64,000 bases of DNA from Myxococcales bacterium (lineage in GTDB: Bacteria; Myxococcota; Myxococcia; Myxococcales; JAJYLH01), in assembly GCA_021787845.1 (NCBI GenBank), contig JAJYLH010000012.1, forward strand, positions 1 to 64,000, read 5' to 3'. Position numbers and translations under genes: made by a program. This document shows, piece after piece, positions 7,376 to 16,417 of the stretch (position 1 is the first letter of the stretch; each line of letters opens with the position of its first letter). The notes beneath the pieces were generated by a model. The model had not been told where the DNA came from and ran no database searches. It saw only the letters and a list, made by a program, of their open reading frames with translations.

Positions 7376-10132
7376 TTGCGCGTGTGCACCGTCTGCGGTG
7401 GCCGCTACGGCGACGACGTGTCTAGCTGCCCCGACGACGGCGCGAAGACGCTGCCGGAAGCGCAGGCCCCGGTCGACCCGCTGATCGGCCGCACCGTCGG
7501 CAGCTATCGCATCGAGAAGCTCATCGGCAAGGGAGGGATGAGCATCGTCTACCAGGCGGTGCACCCGGCCATCGGCTCCAAGGTCGCGGTCAAGTTCCTG
7601 CGCGACCAGTTCGCGACCGACCACACCATCGTCAGCCGCTTCTTCAACGAGGCGAAGGCCGTCAACGTCATCAACCACGACAACATCGTCCGCATCCTCG
7701 ACTTCAACCTCTTGGACGGGAATAAACCCTTCTTCGTGATGGAGCTGTTGGGCCAGGGCTTGGAGCTGTCGAAGCTCGCGCGCCGGCCGCTCTCGCTCGA
7801 GGTCGCGGGGCCCATCGTCCTCCAGGTGTGCGACGCGCTCGCCGCCGCCCACGCGCAAGGGGTCGTCCACCGCGACCTGAAGCCGGACAACATCTTCCTC
7901 TCCGAGCGCAGCGGCCGAAAGCACGTGGTCAAGCTGATGGACTTCGGCATCGCGAAGCTCATCGGCGGCGACCAGCGCCACACGAGCGCCGGGATGGTGA
8001 TCGGCACGCCGAACTACATGAGCCCGGAGCAGGCGAGCGGGAAGGTCGTCGCCGTCGACGGCCGCAGCGACATCTACTCGCTCGGCGTCGTCATGTTCCA
8101 ACTCGCGACCGGACGGGTCCCCTTCGTCGGCGACAGCTACGCGGAGACGCTCGTCAAGCACCTGACCGTGCTGCCCCCGCGCCCGCGCGACCTGAACCCG
8201 AACATCGAGCCGGCGTACGAAAGAATCATCTTGAAGTGCCTGGCGAAGGACCCTTTGGAGCGCTTCCAGACCGCCCGCGCGCTCGAAGAGGAGCTCGGCG
8301 GGCTCCTGGCGTCGCTCGGGCTGTCGATCGATCCGCCGCGAATCGCCGCCGCCGCGGCCCGGTCGCCGGCGCCCACCCCGGCCGCGCGTCCGCTCCCCAC
8401 GACACCGCCGCCGGCACCCGCGAGCGCTCCCAGGCCCCGCGTTCCCGCGGTCGCCGCCATCGGGCCTGCCGCGGAAAACGGAACCGGTCCCGGCCTCCAG
8501 AAGAGCCCTCGCGCAGAGGCACGGCAACCGGCCAACGGTACCGCTCCCGTAGAACAGCCGGCCTCCAGTCCAGCGGCTGCGGCGCTGGTGAACGGCTCCC
8601 CTCTCGCCGAGCCTTCGGGGCGGCCGACCCCGTCGCCGAAGAAGCCGGCGCTGTCGGACGAGCCCGCCTGGGCGACGGAAAAGACGGGGGAGAAGAAGCG
8701 CGACGTTCTCGCCCGGGAGTTCTCCGAAGAGCGCTGGGCCGGCGAGCCTCCCAGCCCGCGTCGAGCACCCGCGGAAATGAAGGGCCGCAAGAGCAAGGCG
8801 CCGTGGGTCGTGCTCGCCCTGGTCCTCGCCGGCGCGGCCGGCGCCGGCGGCTACTACCTTCTGCGCCCGGCTCCCGCGAGTCCGGCGGCGAAGGAGGCGT
8901 TCGACCAGGGGCGGCGCCTCACCTTCGCCGACGTGCGGGCGCAGTTTCCCCAGGCGCAGGCGGCGTACGAGAAGGCGCTCGCGTTGTCGCCGGACGACGC
9001 GGCCCAGGCGGACGCGTTGCTCGCGGAGCTTCACGCGGCCTGGAGCGAGTCCCTGACCGAGGAGGCGGACGCGCTCGGGCGGCTCAAGCCCTCGGCCGGG
9101 CAGGGTGCCGCGCGGACGACGACGATTGCCGCCGATCGCGCGCAGGCGGCCACCCAGGCACAGGAGACCTGCCGGTCGGCGAAAGCGGCGCAGCTTGCCG
9201 CGCCGGCCGCGCCGGCCACCTTCCGGGCGCTGCTCGCCTGCGCCCGGGTGACGCACGACCAGGCGTTGGGCTCCCAGGAAGCGGCAGCGCTCTCGCCCTA
9301 CGCGAGGGACCCGGAGACCGAAGCGGACCTCGCCGCGTGGGATTTCCAGAAGTCGCCGCCGGACCTGAAACGGGCGGAGGCGCTCCTGACCGAGGCCGCC
9401 GCCGCGCTCCCGACCTTCGTCCGAGCCCACCTCTGGCTCGCCCGGGTCCAAGAAGCCGAGGGCAACGAGCAGGCGGCGAGGGTCGAGCTCCAGGCGATCC
9501 TCCAGACCTCGCCGCAGGACGAGAGCGCTCACGTTATGCTCGAGGCGGTGGACGGGACGAAGCCGGCGCCGCGTCCCGAAAAGACGCCCCTGCCACCGCC
9601 GGCGCCGCCCGTCGCGACGAAGCCGGCGACCCCCTCCGGGTCCCCCCCGCCGCCGTCAGTGCCAGCGACGACCGCGGCCGCCCATCTCCAGCCGGCATCC
9701 TCACCGACGAAGCCCGTGGCGCCCCCCAAGGCCGCGGCGCCGGGCAAGGCCAACCGACGGCAAAAGAAAGCGAAGCCGGAGAGCGTGTCGGAGCTGGTCG
9801 CCCGGGCGGATCGGCTCGCGCCGCGCAGCTCGACGGCGGCGCTCAAGCTCTACGACGAGGCGCTGAACGTCGACCCGAAGAACATCGAGGCGCTCTTCGG
9901 GCGGGGCAAGGCGCTCTTCAACCTCGGCCAGGTGGACCAGGCGATCGCGGCGCTGAAGAAGACCCTCGCGCTCAGCCCCGAGTTCGCGGAAGCGATGTAC
10001 GTGCTCGGCGAGTCGTACCAGATCGAAGGGGCCAAGCCGCAAGCCATTCGATGGTACAAGAAATACCTCGACGCCCGGCCGGACGGCGAGCAGGCTCGCG
10101 CCGCCGCGCGTGCCCTCGAGGCGCTCCAGTAG
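7376..10132 (+). CDS. Membrane Ser/Thr protein kinase with TPR domain
   Basis: 918 residues from a TTG with AGGAGG seven bases upstream. Order of parts: a short Cys tag (C-x2-C...C-PDDG, residues 4-17); a Hanks-type kinase (about 40-310) with GKGGMS, the Lys in VAVKFL, HRDLKPDN, MDFGIAK and GTPNYMSPEQ, all intact; a long Pro/Ala linker; one membrane span near 476-495 (PWVVLALVLAGAAGAGGYYL); then a region of helical repeats ending in clear TPRs (about 820-915, for example AIAALKKTLALSPEFAEAMY). The kinase should face the cytoplasm and the TPR part the periplasm. This is a common Myxococcota layout. The open frame upstream to 5810 is not part of the gene. Confidence 0.9.
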   Translation: MRVCTVCGGRYGDDVSSCPDDGAKTLPEAQAPVDPLIGRTVGSYRIEKLIGKGGMSIVYQAVHPAIGSKVAVKFLRDQFATDHTIVSRFFNEAKAVNVINHDNIVRILDFNLLDGNKPFFVMELLGQGLELSKLARRPLSLEVAGPIVLQVCDALAAAHAQGVVHRDLKPDNIFLSERSGRKHVVKLMDFGIAKLIGGDQRHTSAGMVIGTPNYMSPEQASGKVVAVDGRSDIYSLGVVMFQLATGRVPFVGDSYAETLVKHLTVLPPRPRDLNPNIEPAYERIILKCLAKDPLERFQTARALEEELGGLLASLGLSIDPPRIAAAAARSPAPTPAARPLPTTPPPAPASAPRPRVPAVAAIGPAAENGTGPGLQKSPRAEARQPANGTAPVEQPASSPAAAALVNGSPLAEPSGRPTPSPKKPALSDEPAWATEKTGEKKRDVLAREFSEERWAGEPPSPRRAPAEMKGRKSKAPWVVLALVLAGAAGAGGYYLLRPAPASPAAKEAFDQGRRLTFADVRAQFPQAQAAYEKALALSPDDAAQADALLAELHAAWSESLTEEADALGRLKPSAGQGAARTTTIAADRAQAATQAQETCRSAKAAQLAAPAAPATFRALLACARVTHDQALGSQEAAALSPYARDPETEADLAAWDFQKSPPDLKRAEALLTEAAAALPTFVRAHLWLARVQEAEGNEQAARVELQAILQTSPQDESAHVMLEAVDGTKPAPRPEKTPLPPPAPPVATKPATPSGSPPPPSVPATTAAAHLQPASSPTKPVAPPKAAAPGKANRRQKKAKPESVSELVARADRLAPRSSTAALKLYDEALNVDPKNIEALFGRGKALFNLGQVDQAIAALKKTLALSPEFAEAMYVLGESYQIEGAKPQAIRWYKKYLDARPDGEQARAAARALEALQ

Positions 10133-10177
10133 CTGGACGCCGTCACCGCCTTCGTCCGAAGCCGGCGGGGAGCCATC

Positions 10178-12526
10178 ATGGTCCGAGCCTGGTTCGCTTG
10201 GATAGTGGTCGCCGCCTCGGTCGCGCAGGCCCAGGCGGTTGCGGTGCCGCCAACCGGGAGCCCTGTCGTACCCCGCAAAGCGACCGAGCCCGCCAGGCCC
10301 CGCGGCACCGCCCCCGGCGCCGAAATCGCCCGCCTCGACCAGGAGCTGAAGTCGCTGCAGGGGCTGCCGCGGGCCGAGCGGCTACTCGACTTCGCTGCCG
10401 CCTATCCGCTCGATCCGCGGGCATCCTCCGCGCTCGCGGAAGCGAAGGCGGCGATGGCTCGCGCACCGACCGGCAAGGCGAGCGACGCGCTCGTTCGGAC
10501 CGTCGACGCCGTGCTGTCGGCTCCCGATGCCGAGCGGCGCTCGCTCGTCGGCTCGCTCGCAGCGACCCGTGACCGGCGGGCGATTCCGGTCCTCGTCTAC
10601 CTGGCGAAGAGCGACCCCGATGCGGCCACCCGGTCCGAGGCCGCGCGGGACCTCGGCCGGTTCGGTCCGGTGGCCGAGCAGGCGGCCCTCGGGCTCGCCC
10701 GGCACGCGCCGACGACGCGCTGGGGCTGGTCCAGGTCGGAGGACCGCGAAGTCCAGGCCGCGGCGATCCGTGCCCTGGGTGACATCGGCACCGCTGCCGC
10801 CGAGCGTGCGCTGGAGACTCTCGCCCTGGATTCGAACGAGCCCGATTCGATTCGCCAGGTCGCGCTGGACACGCTGGGCGCGCATTTTCCGGCCGCCGCC
10901 GTCCGCCTCCACCTCGGGCCTCGAATCGTCAGCTCTTCCGGGCGTCCCCTGGCGACCGTGGTCGGAGCGCTCTCCGGCAGCTACCTGCTCGGCTTGGTCG
11001 GAGCGCTCTCGCCGAGCGCCGAATCGTGGGCGGGAAGGGAAGTCGGCGCGGCCGGCGGGCTCGTCATCGGCGGAACGGCGGCATACCTCCTGTCGCGCGC
11101 CTACCCGCTGTCCGCTGGCGACGCCGGCTACCTCTTGAGCGCGGGCGTGTGGAGCGTTCCGGTCGGCACCGACCTCGGAGGGTTGACCGGGGGGCCCGCC
11201 GCCGGCTGCGGCGTCGCGTGCAACGGCGTGATGCTCGCGACCCACGTCGTCTGGATGGGCGCCGCCTGGCTGACCCGGCGCCAGCTCCACCTCTCGCTGG
11301 AGGACGACCTCGACGTGAACCTGGCGGCTGCCTCGGCGCTGCTCATCACCGCCGGCGCGCTCAAGCAGCCGACGCCGGGAACCGAGCTACGCCCGGCGGC
11401 GGCGATCCTGGCAGGCGGGACCGCTGCCGGTTTCATCGCGGGGGCGGCGTTCGCGCACGACTTGGAGCTGACCCCGCCGCTGCTCGGGTTCGAGCTGCTC
11501 GGCACCGCCGAAGGAGTGCTGGCGGGAACCCTGGTCGGAGACGCCTGGATCCCCGCGAACAGCCCGACGGATCTCGCCCGGCACAACGACCGGGTGCTGG
11601 GCCTCGGCCTCCTGGGGGCCGGAGTCGGCGTCGGCGCGATCCTCGCCGCCAGCGCCGCCTGGCGCCCGACCTTGCACGACTTCTACGCCTCGACCCTCAC
11701 CACCTTGGATGGCAACCTCCTCGGCGGGGGCCTCGCCGCCTTCGCCAGCCGCTCGTCGACCGTGGCGGAGGGCTGGACCGGTATCGGAGGGCTTGTCGGG
11801 CTGGCGGCGGGCATCGGCTTCTCGCGGTCCTGGGACGCCCACCTGGACGGCGGCGACGTCGGGCTCGTGCTCCTCGGCCAGGCTTTCGCCGCGTGGCAGG
11901 GCATCGGCTGGGCGGCCGAGCAGCACCTGTTCGGGCAGAACGACCGGGCGGCGACGGGCCTGAGCCTGACCCTTCCCGGCCTCGCCGGCGCCGGCCTGCT
12001 CGCGCTCGCCGGCCGCTACCACTGGCCGTTCTCGCAGGGCGGGTGGGCGTTTTCCGGCGCCGTGTGGGGCGGCTGGCTCGCGGGCTGGACCTCCTACGCG
12101 CTCGCCGGCACCGATGACGAAAACCTGTCCGCCTGGCTCATCGGCTCCGACGTCGGCCTGGTGGCGGGCGTCGTCGCGGTCTCCCCACTCTTCGAGGTGC
12201 GGCCGGCGACCCTCGCCTGGACTTCGATCGGCGGCGTCGCCGGGATGACCCTCGCCACCATGGGCACGATTTTCATCGCCGACCCGAACACCAAGGCGCA
12301 CCCGGTGGCGACGGCGAACGTCGTCGGCACCGTCGTCGGCCTCGTCGCGGGAGGGGTGGTCTCGCACTGGCTGGAAGGCCCGGGGTCCGGCGGCGACGCG
12401 GCGCGCGTGCTCCGACCGGATTGGCTGAGCGGCTTCCCGCTCCCCGCGGCGGGCATCGCGCCGATGATGAGCCCGGACGGCCGCGCGGTCGAAGGGCTGA
12501 GCGGCGTCCTCGCCTGGTCGCTCTAG
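10178..12526 (+). CDS. Secreted HEAT-repeat protein with Gly-rich repetitive C-terminal half
   Basis: 782 residues; ATG preceded by GGGGAG. The signal peptide is about residues 1-19 (AWFAWIVVAASVAQAQA). Residues 100-230 contain HEAT-like helix pairs (AIPVLVYLAKSDPDAATRSE, AAIRALGDIGTAAAERALE). From about 245 to the end are roughly a dozen Gly/Ala-rich hydrophobic stretches, each near 20-25 residues (GLLGAGVGVGAILAASAAW, AGGLVIGGTAAYLLS). These are too Gly-rich to be clear transmembrane helices and recur at regular spacing, so a membrane-embedded or glycine-zipper repeat region is likely. The family is not recognised. It follows the TPR kinase by 45 bp and is probably in its operon. Confidence 0.65.
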   Translation: MVRAWFAWIVVAASVAQAQAVAVPPTGSPVVPRKATEPARPRGTAPGAEIARLDQELKSLQGLPRAERLLDFAAAYPLDPRASSALAEAKAAMARAPTGKASDALVRTVDAVLSAPDAERRSLVGSLAATRDRRAIPVLVYLAKSDPDAATRSEAARDLGRFGPVAEQAALGLARHAPTTRWGWSRSEDREVQAAAIRALGDIGTAAAERALETLALDSNEPDSIRQVALDTLGAHFPAAAVRLHLGPRIVSSSGRPLATVVGALSGSYLLGLVGALSPSAESWAGREVGAAGGLVIGGTAAYLLSRAYPLSAGDAGYLLSAGVWSVPVGTDLGGLTGGPAAGCGVACNGVMLATHVVWMGAAWLTRRQLHLSLEDDLDVNLAAASALLITAGALKQPTPGTELRPAAAILAGGTAAGFIAGAAFAHDLELTPPLLGFELLGTAEGVLAGTLVGDAWIPANSPTDLARHNDRVLGLGLLGAGVGVGAILAASAAWRPTLHDFYASTLTTLDGNLLGGGLAAFASRSSTVAEGWTGIGGLVGLAAGIGFSRSWDAHLDGGDVGLVLLGQAFAAWQGIGWAAEQHLFGQNDRAATGLSLTLPGLAGAGLLALAGRYHWPFSQGGWAFSGAVWGGWLAGWTSYALAGTDDENLSAWLIGSDVGLVAGVVAVSPLFEVRPATLAWTSIGGVAGMTLATMGTIFIADPNTKAHPVATANVVGTVVGLVAGGVVSHWLEGPGSGGDAARVLRPDWLSGFPLPAAGIAPMMSPDGRAVEGLSGVLAWSL

Positions 12527-12553
12527 CGGCCGCGCCAGAGGAAGGCAGGAGCG

Positions 12554-13345
12554 ATGCAGCTTCTCGTCGTGACCGGCGCGGGGGTCAGCGCCGCCTCGGG
12601 GATTCCGCTGTTTCGCGTCGGCGCCGACGCGGTCTGGGCCAAGGACACGACCGAGATGGGCACGTCCGGATTCTTCCGGCAGGCCCCGGTCGCCCAATGG
12701 CGGTGGTATCAGGAGCGCTTCCGCTCGGCGTCGACCGCGAGGCCGAACGCCGCGCACTTCGCGCTGGCGCGGCTGGAGGAGGCGGTGCCCGACTTCCTGC
12801 TCGTGACGCAGAACATCGACAAGCTGCACGAAGAGGCCGGGAGCCGGAAGCTGGTCAAGGTGCACGGCTCGGCCGACCGGGTGCGCTGCTCGAAGGTGGG
12901 CTGCAAGAACGCGGCGCCGTCGGGCTCGCTCGCGAAGAGCGACTTCGATGCCGACTTCCAGCGTTTCTCGGACGACCCGCGGCGCGAGACGCTTCCCTCT
13001 TGCCCCGCCTGCGGCGCACTCCTGAGGCCGCACGTGCTCTGGTTCGACGAGACGTACACCGAGCACGACAGCTATCAGTTCGGGCGCGTGGCCGAGTTCG
13101 CGAGCGCCGCCACCGACATCTACTTCATCGGCACCACGCTCCAGGTCGGCGTCTGCGCCATGGTCCTGGAGCAGGGCACCCGCCGAGCGAGACCGGCGCA
13201 GGTCACCGTCGTCGATCCCGATCCCCGAGTCGAGCACCTCCAGCTCGCGATGCGCTGGTCCGGGCTGCCGGATGTTCGAGTCGACACCGTGAAAGCGAAG
13301 GCCGAAAAGTTCCTGCCGCGGCTCGTCCGCGAGCTCGGCCGATAG
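12554..13345 (+). CDS. Sirtuin NAD-dependent protein deacylase
   Basis: 263 residues. All sirtuin landmarks can be read: NAD site GAGVSAASGIPLFR, the TQNIDKLH block, the catalytic His in KVHGS, and a four-Cys zinc site (VRCSKVGC ... PSCPACG). The LRPHVLWFDE segment corresponds to the usual VVWFGE, and IGTTLQV to IGTSLQV. It removes acyl groups from lysines using NAD, so it could regulate metabolic enzymes such as acyl-CoA synthetases, as CobB does. Only nine residues precede the Rossmann motif, a short N-terminus; AGGAAGGCAGGAG lies directly upstream of the ATG. Substrate specificity cannot be inferred with confidence. Confidence 0.9.
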   Translation: MQLLVVTGAGVSAASGIPLFRVGADAVWAKDTTEMGTSGFFRQAPVAQWRWYQERFRSASTARPNAAHFALARLEEAVPDFLLVTQNIDKLHEEAGSRKLVKVHGSADRVRCSKVGCKNAAPSGSLAKSDFDADFQRFSDDPRRETLPSCPACGALLRPHVLWFDETYTEHDSYQFGRVAEFASAATDIYFIGTTLQVGVCAMVLEQGTRRARPAQVTVVDPDPRVEHLQLAMRWSGLPDVRVDTVKAKAEKFLPRLVRELGR

Positions 13346-13749
13346 GGAGCGGCCTTGCCTCGACGCCCCGATGGCTCAGCATGTGCGATGAAAACGGGGA
13401 CATCGAGTCGGAGCCCGGACGTCCCGTCCGCCCTGGGGTGCCGGGCATCCTGCCCGGCGTCGGGCGGGACGCCCTCGATCCCATGGCGGGCAAGATGCTA
13501 AGCGCTCCGTGAAGGGGTGAGCGGTTCCGGTTCTTTGCTCTGCGTCTGCCTTGGGCCACGCCCTCCAAGACCCGCGCGAGCCCGCGACCCGGTCAGTGAG
13601 GGCCGCGACGGGCACCGATCTCATTTTGGGACCGGCAGTCCCATTTCGAGACGGCGGCCGGCCTGGAAGCACGGTCTGCGCGGCTTTTCAAGCGATTCTT
13701 GGGTTGGCCCGGCGTTTGCTTTCGCCTCCCCGCGACACGGGGAAGGCCG
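13346..13749. other. Intergenic gap with a strong GC hairpin
   Basis: No gene seen in about 400 bp. Between 13420 and 13471 a two-tier hairpin can form: the inner stem GCCGGGCA/TGCCCGGC has a 3-base loop, and the outer arms are CGTCCCGTCCG and CGGGCGGGACG. It lies about 75 bp past the sirtuin stop and could end transcription or be another dispersed palindrome. The rest shows no repeat or clear promoter. Confidence 0.5.
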
Positions 13750-15540
13750 ATGGACCACCTCTCGAGAACATCGACGTGCTTTCGTGCAGCAGCGCTGCTG
13801 CTGGGCCTCTCGGTGGCCGCGCGATCCGCTCGGGCCAACGCGCAGCACGCGACCTGGGAACGGGTGGAGGTCGGCGTCGGGGAAGCGCTGACGGCCTTGG
13901 CGGTCGATGCGGTCGATCCGCGGCGGGTGTTCGTCGGAGCGCCAGGCGCGATCTACGTGAGCCACGACGGCGGATGGTCGTGGAAGCGTCACGCGCTTTG
14001 CGGCGCCGATCGCGCCGAGCCTCAGCGCCTCGCGGGGAACGACCCGTCTCCCGCAGACCGTCTCGCCGACGCGTACGCCGACGAGCGGGAGCGTGCGCTC
14101 GAAGAGGCGCGGGAAACGGTCGCGCACGAGCTCAGCTTCGAGGAAGACGATTTCGTCAGCCGTTCGGACCCGGCGGTCGACGAGCTCGCGCGGCAGGCGG
14201 TCGACGGCGAACGCGGCGAGATTCAGAGGAAGGCGCGCCGGATGCTTGCCGGTCATGACGCCCCGGCCGACCGCAACCGCGCTGCCGCGACGTGCGAACG
14301 CGCGGCGGTCCAGCGCATCGTTCCCGCGCCCGGCGGACGGGTGTTCGTCGCGACGAACCGCGGGCTCTTCGTGCTTCAGGGCCAAGTCGTTCGCCTAATG
14401 CCCCTCGGCAGCGGTTCCGGCATCGACGACGTTCGGGCGGTCGCCATCAGTCGGACCAGCCCGCACCGAATGTACGCAGGCACTGCGGGAGGGCTCCTGG
14501 CTAGCGATGACGGCGGGGACACCTGGCGCCTCTCGACTGCGCTGCCGCCAGCCGCGGCGGTCACCGTGGCCATCGACCCGACCGACGCGCAGCACCTGGT
14601 CGTCGCCACCGATCGGGGCGTCTTCGAATCGATCGACGGCGGGCGCGATTTTGTCGCCCTCACGTTGCCCGTCCGGACGTTTCGGCGGACCCAGCTCGCC
14701 GCTGGCTCCCGCACCGTGTTCGTGGCCACCGAGCATGACCTCTATCGCTGGATCGCGGGCAAAGCCGAGCCGGTGCTCACCTCTGGGGGGGCTCCCATTC
14801 TGCTCGCCAGGAGCGCCGACGGAATCCTCGTCGCCACCGATCGCGGCCTTGTCGCGTCGGTCGACGGAGGCGTCACTTTCCAGTGGCTCTCCCGGAACCC
14901 GGACGACGAGACCATCCGCGCGCTCGCGGTCTCGCCAAGGCGCTCCACGGCCTGGGCGCTGACGAACGGCGGCCTCTACGTCCGTCGATGGGGCCCGAAG
15001 CGGCCCGCGTGGCGACCTCTCGTCGAGCGCGCACCGAGCCTGGCCAGCACTCTCGCGATGGCTGTTCACGCCGCCTCGCTCGATTCGGCCCCGGCCCGCG
15101 GCTGGTCGGCTCGTGCGGCGCTGTCCGCCTTCGCTCCAAGGATCCTGGTGCGCTTCGGCAGGACCGATTCGATCCTGCCTGCCGTCGACGACGGCTCGTT
15201 CTTCGGGACCGACGCCCTCGTCGTCGCCCCGTGCCAGACGACCTTTCTCGTCCTCCTCTCCTGGGATACCTCGCGCTGGTCGCTGAACCCCGAAACGCTC
15301 GCGGCCACTCGTGCCGCGCAGCTCGTCGCCCGGCGTCGCGCGTGGCTCAGCCAGCGCGTCGAAGCCGTCTACCGCAAGCGCCGCCGCCTGGCGGCTCGTC
15401 TCGCCGCCGCGCCCCCGCGCGACCCGCTCGCCTTCGCCCGCGCGACCTTGCGCCTGGACGAGCTGACGGGCGAGCTCGACGCCTGGACCCACGGCGCCTT
15501 CTCCCACGCGCGCGATGTCGCGCAAGGAACCCGGCCATGA
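13750..15540 (+). CDS. Secreted Asp-box beta-propeller protein
   Basis: 596 residues from an ATG preceded by GGGGAAGG. Signal peptide with basic start and hydrophobic core (FRAAALLLGLSVAARSARA). At least four Asp-box motifs of the sialidase/VPS10 propeller type are present (SHDGGWSWKR, SDDGGDTWRL, SIDGGRDFVA, SVDGGVTFQW), each following a strand pair with VFVATNRGLFVL-like wording, so a beta-propeller is expected at about 30-440. The last 75 residues are helical and charged (RRRAWLSQRVEAVYRKRRRL ... LDELTGELDAWTHGAFSHA) and resemble the end of the next protein. Its stop overlaps the next start (ATGA), so the two are translationally coupled. Periplasmic or surface; no enzyme active site recognised. 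Confidence 0.8.
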   Translation: MDHLSRTSTCFRAAALLLGLSVAARSARANAQHATWERVEVGVGEALTALAVDAVDPRRVFVGAPGAIYVSHDGGWSWKRHALCGADRAEPQRLAGNDPSPADRLADAYADERERALEEARETVAHELSFEEDDFVSRSDPAVDELARQAVDGERGEIQRKARRMLAGHDAPADRNRAAATCERAAVQRIVPAPGGRVFVATNRGLFVLQGQVVRLMPLGSGSGIDDVRAVAISRTSPHRMYAGTAGGLLASDDGGDTWRLSTALPPAAAVTVAIDPTDAQHLVVATDRGVFESIDGGRDFVALTLPVRTFRRTQLAAGSRTVFVATEHDLYRWIAGKAEPVLTSGGAPILLARSADGILVATDRGLVASVDGGVTFQWLSRNPDDETIRALAVSPRRSTAWALTNGGLYVRRWGPKRPAWRPLVERAPSLASTLAMAVHAASLDSAPARGWSARAALSAFAPRILVRFGRTDSILPAVDDGSFFGTDALVVAPCQTTFLVLLSWDTSRWSLNPETLAATRAAQLVARRRAWLSQRVEAVYRKRRRLAARLAAAPPRDPLAFARATLRLDELTGELDAWTHGAFSHARDVAQGTRP

Positions 15541-16415
15541 CCCGCCACCTCTTCTCGCTCGCCGTTCTGCTCCTCGTTCTCTCTGCTCCGTCGGCGCAGG
15601 CGCGCTCGCGGGTGGACCTGAACCGCGCTTCCCGCGACGACCTGGTGCGCCTCGGAGGCTTTCGCGAGAGCCTCGCTTCGCGCATCGTCTCTTACCGGGT
15701 GCTGCACGGCCCGTTCGGGTCCGTCGACGATCTGCGCCAGGTGCCCGGCGTCTCACCCGACCTCCTCGAGCGGCTGCGCGCACGGCTGTCGGTCTCCAAC
15801 GCGATCGAGATGAAACCGCGTTTGGCGGCACCGGTGTTGCACGGATCGGGCGCGGGGAGCAGGAGCGCCGTCGATACCCAGGCGATCCTCCAGCGGTTCG
15901 CCAGCGAGCCGAGCGTTCGCGCGGTCCAAGTGGCCGCGGCGCGGTATGCGGAAGTGCATCCGGAGCTCATCGCCTCCTGGCGAACCCGGGCGCGTCTCGC
16001 CGCCCTCGGCCCGCGCCTGCGCGCCGAGTACCGTTACGCCGGCGCCCTCGACACCCGACTGCACACCGGTGGCGGCACCCCCGACTACCAGCAGGAGGTC
16101 ATCGAAGCGCAGAACGAGCCACTGGTCGGCGCCGAATGGGACCTCGACCGCCTGGTCTTCAACCCCGACGAGTTGCGCGTCGCCGACGAGACGACCCAGC
16201 TCGTGCGCCTGCGGCAGACGATGCTGGAAACGGTGACCCGCCTCTACTTCGCGCGCCGCCGCCAGCAGGTCGAGCTCGCGCTCGCGCCCTCGCGTGACGG
16301 CGCCCACCGCCTGCGCGCCGAGCTGGAAATCGAAGAGCTGACCGCCGACCTCGACGCCCTCACCGGCGGCTTCTTCTCGAAGGCGCTCGCCGAGCACCAG
16401 GACCGCAGGAGCTGA
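15537..16415 (+). CDS. Secreted helix-hairpin-helix (ComEA-like) protein
   Basis: 292 residues; the start overlaps the previous stop by four bases. Signal peptide to about residue 22, then a ComEA-type HhH pair at about 24-85 (VDLNRASRDDLVRLGGF ... FGSVDDLRQVPGVSPDLLERL), a fold that binds DNA or proteins. The middle region is helical and not recognised. The C-terminal 75 residues (QTMLETVTRLYFARRRQQVE ... EIEELTADLDALTGGFFSKA) match the pattern ending the upstream propeller protein. Unlike competence ComEA the protein is long and carries this extra tail. Export of an HhH protein together with a propeller partner suggests a periplasmic complex, but the role is unknown. Confidence 0.75.
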   Translation: MTRHLFSLAVLLLVLSAPSAQARSRVDLNRASRDDLVRLGGFRESLASRIVSYRVLHGPFGSVDDLRQVPGVSPDLLERLRARLSVSNAIEMKPRLAAPVLHGSGAGSRSAVDTQAILQRFASEPSVRAVQVAAARYAEVHPELIASWRTRARLAALGPRLRAEYRYAGALDTRLHTGGGTPDYQQEVIEAQNEPLVGAEWDLDRLVFNPDELRVADETTQLVRLRQTMLETVTRLYFARRRQQVELALAPSRDGAHRLRAELEIEELTADLDALTGGFFSKALAEHQDRRS

Positions 16416-16417
16416 CC

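Noticed and set aside
13420-13471. GC hairpin after the sirtuin considered as a riboswitch
   Set aside because: Only a simple two-tier stem is visible, with no conserved loop or nearby matching gene; left as a terminator or dispersed palindrome.
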